The position numbers and the translations under genes are program-made. From JBMYQA01 sp049600855 (GTDB lineage Bacteria; Bacteroidota; Bacteroidia; Cytophagales; Flammeovirgaceae), in assembly GCA_049600855.1 (NCBI GenBank), contig JBMYQA010000004.1, positions 1-52,139 of the forward strand: DNA of 52,139 nucleotides. Reading direction: 5' to 3'. Below the pieces are notes generated by a model. It made no database searches and was not told where the DNA came from. It saw only the letters and a program-made list of their open reading frames with translations. Of this stretch, positions 42,777-50,676 are shown piece after piece; the stretch's first letter is position 1; every line of letters starts with the position of its first letter.

Positions 42777-43562
42777 ATGATTATTAATCCCACTTTATTT
42801 GAAGAAGCAAACATCGCTCGTTTGCGAAAAGAATTTGATGAAGCACTCCCCTATCGTCATTTAGTCATCGATAATTTTTTAACGGAAGAAATCGCGACTT
42901 CGCTAAATAAAAACTTTCCTACGGTAGAAGATCTGAAAACGCATTGGAAAAGTCTTAATGAGAAAAAATCGGAGGGGTCGGATTTTGAACAGTTTCATCC
43001 TTCTTTTCAGTCCCTTAAAAAAGAGTTGTTTAGCAAAACAACCTATGATTGGATTACGCAAGTAACGGGCATTGAAGAGGTGTTCATTACAGATGATTCC
43101 ATGGGTGCTGGACTGCATCAAGGAGTAGATGGGAGTTTTCTTGATATCCACATTGATTTTAATATCCATCACATCAAAAATGTGCATCGCAGACTCAACC
43201 TGCTGATTTATTTGGAGCAAGATTGGAAACCAGAATATGGTGGGCAATTGGAATTGTGGGACGCTGACATGACCAACTGTGATAAACTCGTAGAGCCTAA
43301 CTTCAATAGAGCGGTGATGTTTGAAACGAGTGAAATTTCTTATCACGGATACGGTAAGACTTCTCTACCTCCAACTAAAACCAGAAAATCGTTTTTTGCC
43401 TATTTCTACACGAATGAGCGTGAAGATGCAGTAGGTTATCACGATACCATTTTCAAAGCTCGACCTGAAGAAGGCTTGTTGAAAAAGGTAAAAACAGATG
43501 TAAAGGAAACACTCAAAAACACCGCAAAGTCTACCCTGAAAAAAATTGGGATTAAGTTTTAA
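42777..43562 (+). CDS. 2-oxoglutarate/Fe(II) oxygenase (prolyl-4-hydroxylase-like)
   Basis: The 261-aa protein has the P4Hc double-stranded beta-helix with the iron triad His125, Asp127 (LDIHID) and His190 (SYHGYG), and Arg203 (KTRKSFF) for 2-oxoglutarate. Segments RRLNLLIYLEQDW and YGGQLELWD are standard for the superfamily. It presumably hydroxylates a protein or small molecule; related enzymes are often found with sugar-polymer or methyltransferase genes. The methyltransferase starts 16 nt downstream, so they form an operon. Confidence 0.88.
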   Translation: MIINPTLFEEANIARLRKEFDEALPYRHLVIDNFLTEEIATSLNKNFPTVEDLKTHWKSLNEKKSEGSDFEQFHPSFQSLKKELFSKTTYDWITQVTGIEEVFITDDSMGAGLHQGVDGSFLDIHIDFNIHHIKNVHRRLNLLIYLEQDWKPEYGGQLELWDADMTNCDKLVEPNFNRAVMFETSEISYHGYGKTSLPPTKTRKSFFAYFYTNEREDAVGYHDTIFKARPEEGLLKKVKTDVKETLKNTAKSTLKKIGIKF

Positions 43563-43578
43563 GGATTAGCAAAACAGT

Positions 43579-44349
43579 ATGTTTAGTACAACAGAGATCA
43601 CCTCTCACGAAATCAGTAGCGATAATGTGATTCATCAACGGCTGCTTTACGCTTATGTTAAGGCAGCAGAGATGATATCAGGAAATGTGTTAGAACTTGG
43701 ATGTGGAGCTGGACGAGGTATGGAACTCATCGCTCAGGCCGCTGATAATTATACGGGTATTGATAAAAATAGTAAGTTATTGGCTTCTCATCAAAAGCAA
43801 TACCCCAACTTTACCTTCTTAGAGCAAAACATTCCTCCTTTTAGAGGCATTGAAGACAATACTTTTGATTTTGTCATTACATTTCAAGTAATTGAACACA
43901 TTGAAGATGATGGACTTTTTGTCAAAGAAATTCATCGTGTGTTAAAACCAGGAGGCAAAGCCATCATTACGACTCCTAATATTGAGCTGTCGCTTACGCG
44001 AAACCCTTGGCATGTACGGGAATATACCGCTAAGCAACTTCATACTTTATTGGCGAAGTATTTTGAGCAAGTCGCGTTGTATGGCATTTTTGGTAACAAT
44101 GCCGTCAATGAATATTATGAACGAAATCGGGCTTCTGTTCAAAAAATTACCCGTTTCGATATCTTCAATCTCCAATATCGATTACCTCGAAGGTTATTAC
44201 AAGTTCCTTACGACATCTTAAATCGCATGAATCGAAAGAAATTGCAAAAGGTTGGTAGCGATTTGGTGAGCCAAGTAACCGTTGACGATTACAATATGAA
44301 TGAACAAGCAGAACAAGGCTTTGATTTCTTCGCAGTCGTCACAAAATAA
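43579..44349 (+). CDS. Class I SAM-dependent methyltransferase
   Basis: The 256-aa protein has the SAM-binding motif VLELGCGAGRGMELI (about 37-51), acidic YTGIDKNS after strand 2, and FDFVITFQVIEHIED with KPGGKAIITTPN (motif VI). It belongs to the Methyltransf_11-like group; substrate unknown. C-terminal basic helices (PRRLLQVPYDILNRMNRKK) are an accessory part. It follows the 2OG-oxygenase in the same operon, and together they may modify the same product. A terminator comes right after. Confidence 0.88.
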   Translation: MFSTTEITSHEISSDNVIHQRLLYAYVKAAEMISGNVLELGCGAGRGMELIAQAADNYTGIDKNSKLLASHQKQYPNFTFLEQNIPPFRGIEDNTFDFVITFQVIEHIEDDGLFVKEIHRVLKPGGKAIITTPNIELSLTRNPWHVREYTAKQLHTLLAKYFEQVALYGIFGNNAVNEYYERNRASVQKITRFDIFNLQYRLPRRLLQVPYDILNRMNRKKLQKVGSDLVSQVTVDDYNMNEQAEQGFDFFAVVTK

Positions 44350-44365
44350 GCTTCTTTACGGATAC

Positions 44366-44389
44366 GGACAGAGTAGCGCTCTGTCCTTT
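44366..44389 (+). terminator. Intrinsic terminator after the methyltransferase
   Basis: GGACAGAG and CTCTGTCC form a perfect 8-bp stem around TAGCG, followed by TTTC. It also lies 17 nt after the stop of the minus-strand M61 gene's 3' side. Confidence 0.7.
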
Positions 44390-44405
44390 CCTAACTTCCA
44401 AAAGC

Positions 44406-46268
44406 TCATTCCTTAATATTGAGCCAACTATTACGCAAATTTTGTTGCCTTAAGCTTAAGTTACGCATGGGCACCAATAAATGCCGCTCTGTGACTTCTT
44501 TGCCAATCAAACGCGCTTTCAATACCTTTTTCCGCAAAGCTCCTTTTCTATTTCTGCGTAGCACCTGTACGCGAAATAGTTTTCCTGGATCTGCATGATC
44601 TCGAAAACGCAACAACACAGCAGTAGCTTTCTCCATATTGGTAATCTTCTCCTTATTGATCGCTACAATTACATCCCCAACTTTATAGCCCAATCGTCTG
44701 CCAAAACGATCCATGCCATCTGTTTCCGTAACAACGAGTTCTTGTTCTTTATTAAATCCTAAGCCCACATTCCCGAGTGTAATCCTCCGCTGTTTTTGCA
44801 TTGGAATGTATTGATAGCCTACCGTTTTAAACATGGCTGCTAGTGGTAATGGTTTAGTACCTGCTACATGTTTTTTAAAGAACTCTAATACTTCTTTTTT
44901 TTGCGTGATCTTGGCAATTTCACGAAACAATTCATCATCTTTAAAAGGCTTTTCTTTACCATATCGCTTTGATAAATCTTGAATTAGATCGAGCAAGCGA
45001 TAATTTCCATCGCTCAAATCGAGTAGCAGCAAATCCAAACATAAGCCAATTAATGCGCCCTTTTCATATACATTACCGTATTCATCTGCATACTTATCTA
45101 AGCATTGCTCACTGATTTCGGTAAAGGGTACATCTTGCTTATACGTATTCGCTTCAAAGATTTTATCTCGAAGCGCATCAAAGTAATCTTTAGGAGAAAT
45201 GAGCTGATATTGAACCTGCATGAGTCCAGAAAAATACTCAACAACTCCTTCATACAGCCAAAGGTGCTTAGACATTTTAGGAGCAATAAAATCGAAGTTG
45301 TGGATTTCTTCTGAATGGATGCTTAATGGGGTAATGATATGAAAAAACTCATGGGAGGCTACATCTTTAATTTCCTTGATCAGCTCTTTAATCATGACGG
45401 GGTCATCACCTAGCTCGGGCAAATAATAAAGCGAAGAATAAGAATGTTCGAGGGCTCCTTGATACCCCGAACCTCCTACCCGATCTGTCAGATAAATCAA
45501 AAATGCATAACGCTTTACGGGAATCGTTCCTCCTAAGAAATTCTTTTGTGCTTCCAACAGCTCTTTAATGTAATTGGCGACTTCTTTAGAAGAAATGATT
45601 TTATTCGGAGAATAGACGGAAACTAATATATCTGCTCCACCAACTCTTAAAGTGCTTGTATCTGGATTGGTATACATAATGGGTGCATCTGCCAAATCCA
45701 TATAGTTTTCCATCTCAAAAACATCTCGAATGGCATTACTCGTTACTGCCTTCATAGAAGATGCGCCATAAAAACCATACGGTTTTTTAATGGTTAGCTC
45801 ATAAGGCATACGCATCATCCCCTCAAAGTACCCAGCAAAACCATAAGTATTTAGTACATATGCTTTGTCGGATTCAATATTTGTTCCAGCAGGTTCAAAC
45901 ACAAAATTGTCCTTATTACTATCCCAAGTGTCTTCTACCCAGTAAGTAATCCGATCCAGTTGGGTAGCTTGCTGAATTTGCCAAGCATTTTTATGGAGTG
46001 ATTTTACAGGTAAGGCATTGCCAAAGCGATCAGTAGCTGTAAACGAATAAATAAAACGCCCAAAATCATAAATGGTATAGGTGCCAGGAACAATTTTAGG
46101 GATGAAATAGGTAATTTCATCTTGGCTAATTTTTGGAACGATGAGTTCTACCTTCACCATATCGTTCTTCACATTTACCAAATCAATGGTAAACTGGTAA
46201 ACATCTTGTGCTAAGATGGGATAGGTGAAGCAGGTAAGTATGAAAAATATGCTAATTCTCCGTTTCAT
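44406..46268 (-). CDS. M61-family metallopeptidase, exported form
   Basis: The 620-aa protein has a signal peptide (RRISIFFILTCFTYPILAQ), the M61 N-terminal beta domain with VPGTYTIYDFGRFI, HEFFH zinc site (about 310-314) with the downstream glutamate in LYEGVVEYFSG, and a C-terminal PDZ region (RFGRRLGYKVGDVIVAINKE). It is a paralogue of the cytoplasmic M61 at 10707-12422 but adds an export signal, so it probably trims peptides in the periplasm. ATG at 46268 is preferred over 46343, since the earlier residues would precede and spoil the signal peptide. Confidence 0.9.
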   Translation of the reverse strand: MKRRISIFFILTCFTYPILAQDVYQFTIDLVNVKNDMVKVELIVPKISQDEITYFIPKIVPGTYTIYDFGRFIYSFTATDRFGNALPVKSLHKNAWQIQQATQLDRITYWVEDTWDSNKDNFVFEPAGTNIESDKAYVLNTYGFAGYFEGMMRMPYELTIKKPYGFYGASSMKAVTSNAIRDVFEMENYMDLADAPIMYTNPDTSTLRVGGADILVSVYSPNKIISSKEVANYIKELLEAQKNFLGGTIPVKRYAFLIYLTDRVGGSGYQGALEHSYSSLYYLPELGDDPVMIKELIKEIKDVASHEFFHIITPLSIHSEEIHNFDFIAPKMSKHLWLYEGVVEYFSGLMQVQYQLISPKDYFDALRDKIFEANTYKQDVPFTEISEQCLDKYADEYGNVYEKGALIGLCLDLLLLDLSDGNYRLLDLIQDLSKRYGKEKPFKDDELFREIAKITQKKEVLEFFKKHVAGTKPLPLAAMFKTVGYQYIPMQKQRRITLGNVGLGFNKEQELVVTETDGMDRFGRRLGYKVGDVIVAINKEKITNMEKATAVLLRFRDHADPGKLFRVQVLRRNRKGALRKKVLKARLIGKEVTERHLLVPMRNLSLRQQNLRNSWLNIKE

Positions 46269-46527
46269 GAGCTCGTTTAAATCGCATTTGCCTACAAAAA
46301 GAACAATCACACCAACGTGATGATAAACTTTATGTAGCCTCAATTTTTGGAAATTATTAGGAGCTTATGCCCCTGATTTCCTCGTATAGGTAACGGAGAA
46401 AGTTAAAACTTGGTGTTTGTTCATCAGCTTTTATTTAAACACTCAACTTGCGCTACGCGAATGTGCGCTACACAAACAGCCTAAACTATTTTAACAAAAT
46501 CCATCTGCTCAGAATCAAAGAAAACAC

Positions 46528-46535
46528 TATTTTTG
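46528..46535 (+). promoter_or_regulatory. Candidate -7 box for the T9SS cargo gene
   Basis: TATTTTTG matches TAnnTTTG, 45 nt before the ATG; TCTG at 46504-46507 is a weak -33 candidate. Confidence 0.35.
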
Positions 46536-46580
46536 GCTCAAATCACTGCCTATTATTTCAATCCGTAAAACCTAAAAGCC

Positions 46581-49500
46581 ATGTTGTCAAAATTCAAGTT
46601 CCTCGTTTTTCTCTTGATCAGTATTCCCGCATTTAGTCAATACCGCTTTATTGAAAATAAAAATCAATGGGATGCTCAAGCTAAGTTTCGTGCTGAGCTT
46701 CCAGGAGGATATCTTTTTTTAGAGGAACAAGGACTTACCTACCTATTTCATGACCCCAACTCCTTTCCCCAACATCATGGGCACAAAAATAGGCATGGAT
46801 TTGGGCCTAATCACGCTAAAGCAACTCGTACCAACAATTCACCCACCCAAGGAGTTAGAGGGCATGTGGTGAAGGTGCATTTTATTGGAGCCAATGAACA
46901 TCCATCTTTTGACCCTGCGCAAGCCACTCCAGGACACTACAACTTTTTGCTGGGCAACAATCCATCAAAGTGGGGAAAAAAAGCAAAAGCATATCAAGAG
47001 ATTAACTATAGAGAATTATATCCTCATGTCGATTTGAAGTTTTATAATTATGAAAGTGAGTTAAAGTATGAATTTATTGTAGCCCCTCAAGGAGATGCAG
47101 GAGTTATTAAGATGGAATATGAAGGACAAGATAAGTTGTATTTGGAAAATGGCAATTTATACATTCAAACTTCCGTAAATGCGTTTCGTGAAGCCAAACC
47201 GTATTGTTATCAACTTATTGGCGATTTAACCTTAGAAGTTCCTTCTGAATTTCGCTTAGAAGGAAATCAAGTCGTTTTTCATTTTCCCGAAGGTTATGAC
47301 TCCAATTACCCACTTGTCATCGATCCTACCCTCGTTTTTGCCTCCTATTCAGGCTCTCCACAAGATAATTGGGGATTTACCGCGGCTCCAGATGATGAAG
47401 GGCATTTGTACGCTGGAGGTATTTCCAGAGAATCTGGACAATTTCCTACTACAACAGGGGCATTCCAAGAAACAGGCCCTAATCAAGGCAGCAGTACGCC
47501 TGATATTGCAATTATGAAGTATTCACCTGACGGAACCCAAATTGAGTATGCTACTTATTTAGGCGGAACTCAAATGGATGTACCACACAGTCTGATTGTA
47601 AACAGTCAAAACCAATTGATTATCCTTGGTACGACCAGCTCCAGTGATTTCCCCATGACGTTCAACTCATACGATAATACATTTGCAGGAGGCCCTTTAA
47701 GAACTGTTTTAAACCAAAGCCTTACCTTTAATGCTGGCACCGACATGTTTGTGAGCATACTCAATGAAGATGGTTCAAATTTAGAGGGTTCTACCTATTT
47801 TGGAGGGATTGATAGCGATGGATTAAACCCACAAGATGGCAGTTCAGATTTAAGCTTTAATTACGGTGATGAGATGCGAGGCGATATTATTTTGGATGAA
47901 AACGACAATATCTACCTCTGTTCGGTAACCAACTCTCCAGATTTGCCAGTTACGAATAATACGTACCAATCTAACTTAGAAGGTTCATTAGATGCCGTTG
48001 TAGCTAAGTTTAATTCGAATGTATCGAGTTTAATATGGAGTACGTATTTGGGAGGCGTTGGCGAAGAATCGGCATATGGCATTAAGCTGGATGCATCGAA
48101 CAATGTCATTATCACAGGAGGTACAACCAGCACCGATTTTCCTACTACGCCAGGCGTCATTAATCAAACATACCAAGGCGGTTCAGTAGATGGATTCATC
48201 ACCATATTAAATAGTGCAGGGAATAACCTAATTGCCTCTACCTTTTTGGGAACAGATCGCTATGATCAATCGTATTTGGTAGATTTAGATGAATTTGGAA
48301 ATATCGGAGTGTTTGGTCAAACCACAGGACTCTATACCGTATCTGACCCAGCTTTATACAGTGTCCCTCGAGCGGGTCAGTTTATTCATAAGCTATCGCC
48401 TGATTTAAGAAATACCATATTTTCCACCGTAGTGGGCACAGAATCGCCATTTAGCAGTATCGCCGAAATTAATATTCGTCCTACCGCATTTCTAATTAAT
48501 TCCTGCTCGCACATCTACCTTGCTGGCTGGGGAGGCGAAATTAATGACAGAGGTTCTACCAATGGACTTCCCGTAACCGATGATGCAGTACAGCTCACAA
48601 CAGATGGCTCGGATTTTTACCTCATGATTTTATCAGCCGATGCTACGCGATTATTGTATGCCACTTTTTATGGCGCTACAAGTGGGCCGACAAGAGGCGA
48701 ACATGTTGATGGAGGAACGAGTCGTTTTGATAAAAATGGAGCCGTTTACCAATCGGTTTGTTCTTGTGGAGGAAGTGGTTTCCCAACGACAGCAGGGGTT
48801 GTTTCCCAAACCAATAACAGTACCAATTGTAACAATGCCGTTTTTAAATTTGATTTAGAAAGTATTAATGCAGACGTAAACCCAACCATTCCAGATGATG
48901 GTGGTGTATTTGTTTCAGGAGATGAAGGTTGTGCACCACTGCAGGTCATGTTTACCAACGACAGCTTAATTGGAAATGAATTTGAATGGGACTTTGGAGA
49001 TGGAACAACCCTTATTGCAGACGCTGTGAATGTCATACACACCTATCAGACTCCAGGAGTTTATCCTGTATCGGTACGTGTCGTTGATTCGGCTACTTGC
49101 CAAATTGAAGATGTGGCCATAGATACCATTACTGTATTTGCTGCCAATTTCACAGCTGCTGGCGATGCCTCCATTTGTGAAGGCGAAAGCACCCCATTAA
49201 GTGCTTCAGGTGGTATTAATTATAATTGGACACCCGCCACAGGCTTGGATGATCCGACAAGTGCCACCCCAATAGCTACCCCATCAGAAACAACGACCTA
49301 TACCGTGACTTCGATTAATGCCGATGGGTGCGAATTTGAGGAAGACATCAGGATAGAAGTTCGTGAGCTTGATTCTAGTTTTGATACCGTTTGGCAAAGT
49401 GTGTGTGATACCTTGCCAGAACTCCGAGTGATTCGAAATAGTTCGAGTACAGCCCAAACGTATAGTTGGTTTTTAAATGGTGATCCATTTACGCCTTCTC

Positions 49501-50354
49501 CTCCTGCCAACTTTGAAATCGATTTTGAAGTCTCTGATAATTACCAGCTCATTTTACAAACAGATAATAATGGGTGTATGTCGGCCGATACCATTGAATT
49601 TGATATTGTTTTTAACAATGAGGCCATTGTCATTGATCTTGACCTCGCCGATCCTACTACCATTTGTCAAGGCGATACGGTGCCACTATTTGCAAGAGGC
49701 GGTGTAGCCTATCAATGGACTCCGGCAAACTCCTTAGATGATCCAACATCCCCAGACCCTATTGCTGTGCCTGATGAAACTACCGATTATCAAGTCAGGA
49801 TATTTAGTGGTAAGGAAGGATGCATTTTAGATACCACTATTCTCATTACGGTAATTCCAGAAGTTCAATTAGATTTTGGTTATGAGTGGAATGAAGCAGA
49901 ATGTGGAGAATTGCCCACTGTCGGTTTCTTTAACAACTCAACCAATACAGAGCAGTTTACTTGGACCATAGATGGGCAACAGTTTACGGGGCGCATTCCT
50001 CCTGTATATGTACCTACTGGCGAAGATACCATAGCGGTCACCTTAGTTGCAGGAGATCCTTTATGTCCTAAAACAGATTCTATTGAAGTGCCAATTGTCC
50101 GTTTTGGTGTGCCTCCTAATGCTTTTTCACCCAATGGAGATGGCATTAATGATACCTTTGAAATTATCGGTTTAGGATCAGGCTGGTCAATAGCCATTTA
50201 CAACCGATGGGGGAAACTGGTTTATGAATCGGCAAACTATCAAGGCGATTGGGCTGGTGAAGATAATGCAGGTGAAGCATTTTACTATTTATTAACCTCT
50301 CCTGCTGGAAACACCTGTAAAGGATATATTAACGTTTTGAAAGGAACTGATTAA
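46581..50354 (+). CDS. Gliding-motility-associated T9SS type B cargo protein
   Basis: The 1257-aa protein has a signal peptide (FLVFLLISIPAFS), an N-terminal DUF7948-type region (RFIENKNQWDAQAKFRAELP), SBBP-like propeller repeats of the form YLGG.....D and DFPTT with GN-N, a PKD domain (GCAPLQVMFTND and FEWDFGDGT, about 785-850), two near-identical Ig-like modules (NYNWTPATGLDDPTSATPI and AYQWTPANSLDDPTSPDPI), and a CHU_C C-terminus (PNAFSPNGDGINDTFEI, then YNRWGKLVYES). That signal sends it across the outer membrane by the type IX system and to the cell surface. Adhesion is the usual proposal. No enzyme motif is seen. Confidence 0.92.
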   Translation: MLSKFKFLVFLLISIPAFSQYRFIENKNQWDAQAKFRAELPGGYLFLEEQGLTYLFHDPNSFPQHHGHKNRHGFGPNHAKATRTNNSPTQGVRGHVVKVHFIGANEHPSFDPAQATPGHYNFLLGNNPSKWGKKAKAYQEINYRELYPHVDLKFYNYESELKYEFIVAPQGDAGVIKMEYEGQDKLYLENGNLYIQTSVNAFREAKPYCYQLIGDLTLEVPSEFRLEGNQVVFHFPEGYDSNYPLVIDPTLVFASYSGSPQDNWGFTAAPDDEGHLYAGGISRESGQFPTTTGAFQETGPNQGSSTPDIAIMKYSPDGTQIEYATYLGGTQMDVPHSLIVNSQNQLIILGTTSSSDFPMTFNSYDNTFAGGPLRTVLNQSLTFNAGTDMFVSILNEDGSNLEGSTYFGGIDSDGLNPQDGSSDLSFNYGDEMRGDIILDENDNIYLCSVTNSPDLPVTNNTYQSNLEGSLDAVVAKFNSNVSSLIWSTYLGGVGEESAYGIKLDASNNVIITGGTTSTDFPTTPGVINQTYQGGSVDGFITILNSAGNNLIASTFLGTDRYDQSYLVDLDEFGNIGVFGQTTGLYTVSDPALYSVPRAGQFIHKLSPDLRNTIFSTVVGTESPFSSIAEINIRPTAFLINSCSHIYLAGWGGEINDRGSTNGLPVTDDAVQLTTDGSDFYLMILSADATRLLYATFYGATSGPTRGEHVDGGTSRFDKNGAVYQSVCSCGGSGFPTTAGVVSQTNNSTNCNNAVFKFDLESINADVNPTIPDDGGVFVSGDEGCAPLQVMFTNDSLIGNEFEWDFGDGTTLIADAVNVIHTYQTPGVYPVSVRVVDSATCQIEDVAIDTITVFAANFTAAGDASICEGESTPLSASGGINYNWTPATGLDDPTSATPIATPSETTTYTVTSINADGCEFEEDIRIEVRELDSSFDTVWQSVCDTLPELRVIRNSSSTAQTYSWFLNGDPFTPSPPANFEIDFEVSDNYQLILQTDNNGCMSADTIEFDIVFNNEAIVIDLDLADPTTICQGDTVPLFARGGVAYQWTPANSLDDPTSPDPIAVPDETTDYQVRIFSGKEGCILDTTILITVIPEVQLDFGYEWNEAECGELPTVGFFNNSTNTEQFTWTIDGQQFTGRIPPVYVPTGEDTIAVTLVAGDPLCPKTDSIEVPIVRFGVPPNAFSPNGDGINDTFEIIGLGSGWSIAIYNRWGKLVYESANYQGDWAGEDNAGEAFYYLLTSPAGNTCKGYINVLKGTD

Positions 50355-50676
50355 CAAATCACTCTTTTTCTTCAAATTTTGTTTAAATAACCCTAAAAAA
50401 CACCCATTTAAAACCCTAAAAAACACGCATTATTCTGTCAAATTTTTGTAACTTGCGCCAGCATTTTTGGCGCATTATTTCCTTAAGTTAGTAGTTAGAA
50501 ATAAGCAACTTAACGCAAAAAGTTAGTTTTAATTCACTACTCAATCTTCAAGGAATAACTCAGTTGGCAAAACGACACATAAATTATCGCCAATTATAGG
50601 TAAAATCCAAACCCAATAATGGGTAATGATTGAAGCTTATCAGAGTTAAAGCGGAAACAAAGAATTAGACAGATTT
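50355..50676. other. Intergenic region upstream of gyrA
   Basis: No gene is supported. It has two near-identical 20-nt copies of AACCCTAAAAAACACSCATT 23 bp apart (50389-50431) and a 7-bp hairpin TGCGCCA/TGGCGCA (50454-50474) that may end the upstream transcript. TAACTTGC at 50449 is a poor -7 box. Confidence 0.6.
50389..50431 (+). repeat. Direct repeat, 20-nt unit with 23-bp period
   Basis: Two copies of AACCCTAAAAAACACSCATT (S is C, then G) at 50389-50408 and 50412-50431. The spacing of about two helical turns would place bound proteins on one face. Confidence 0.6.
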
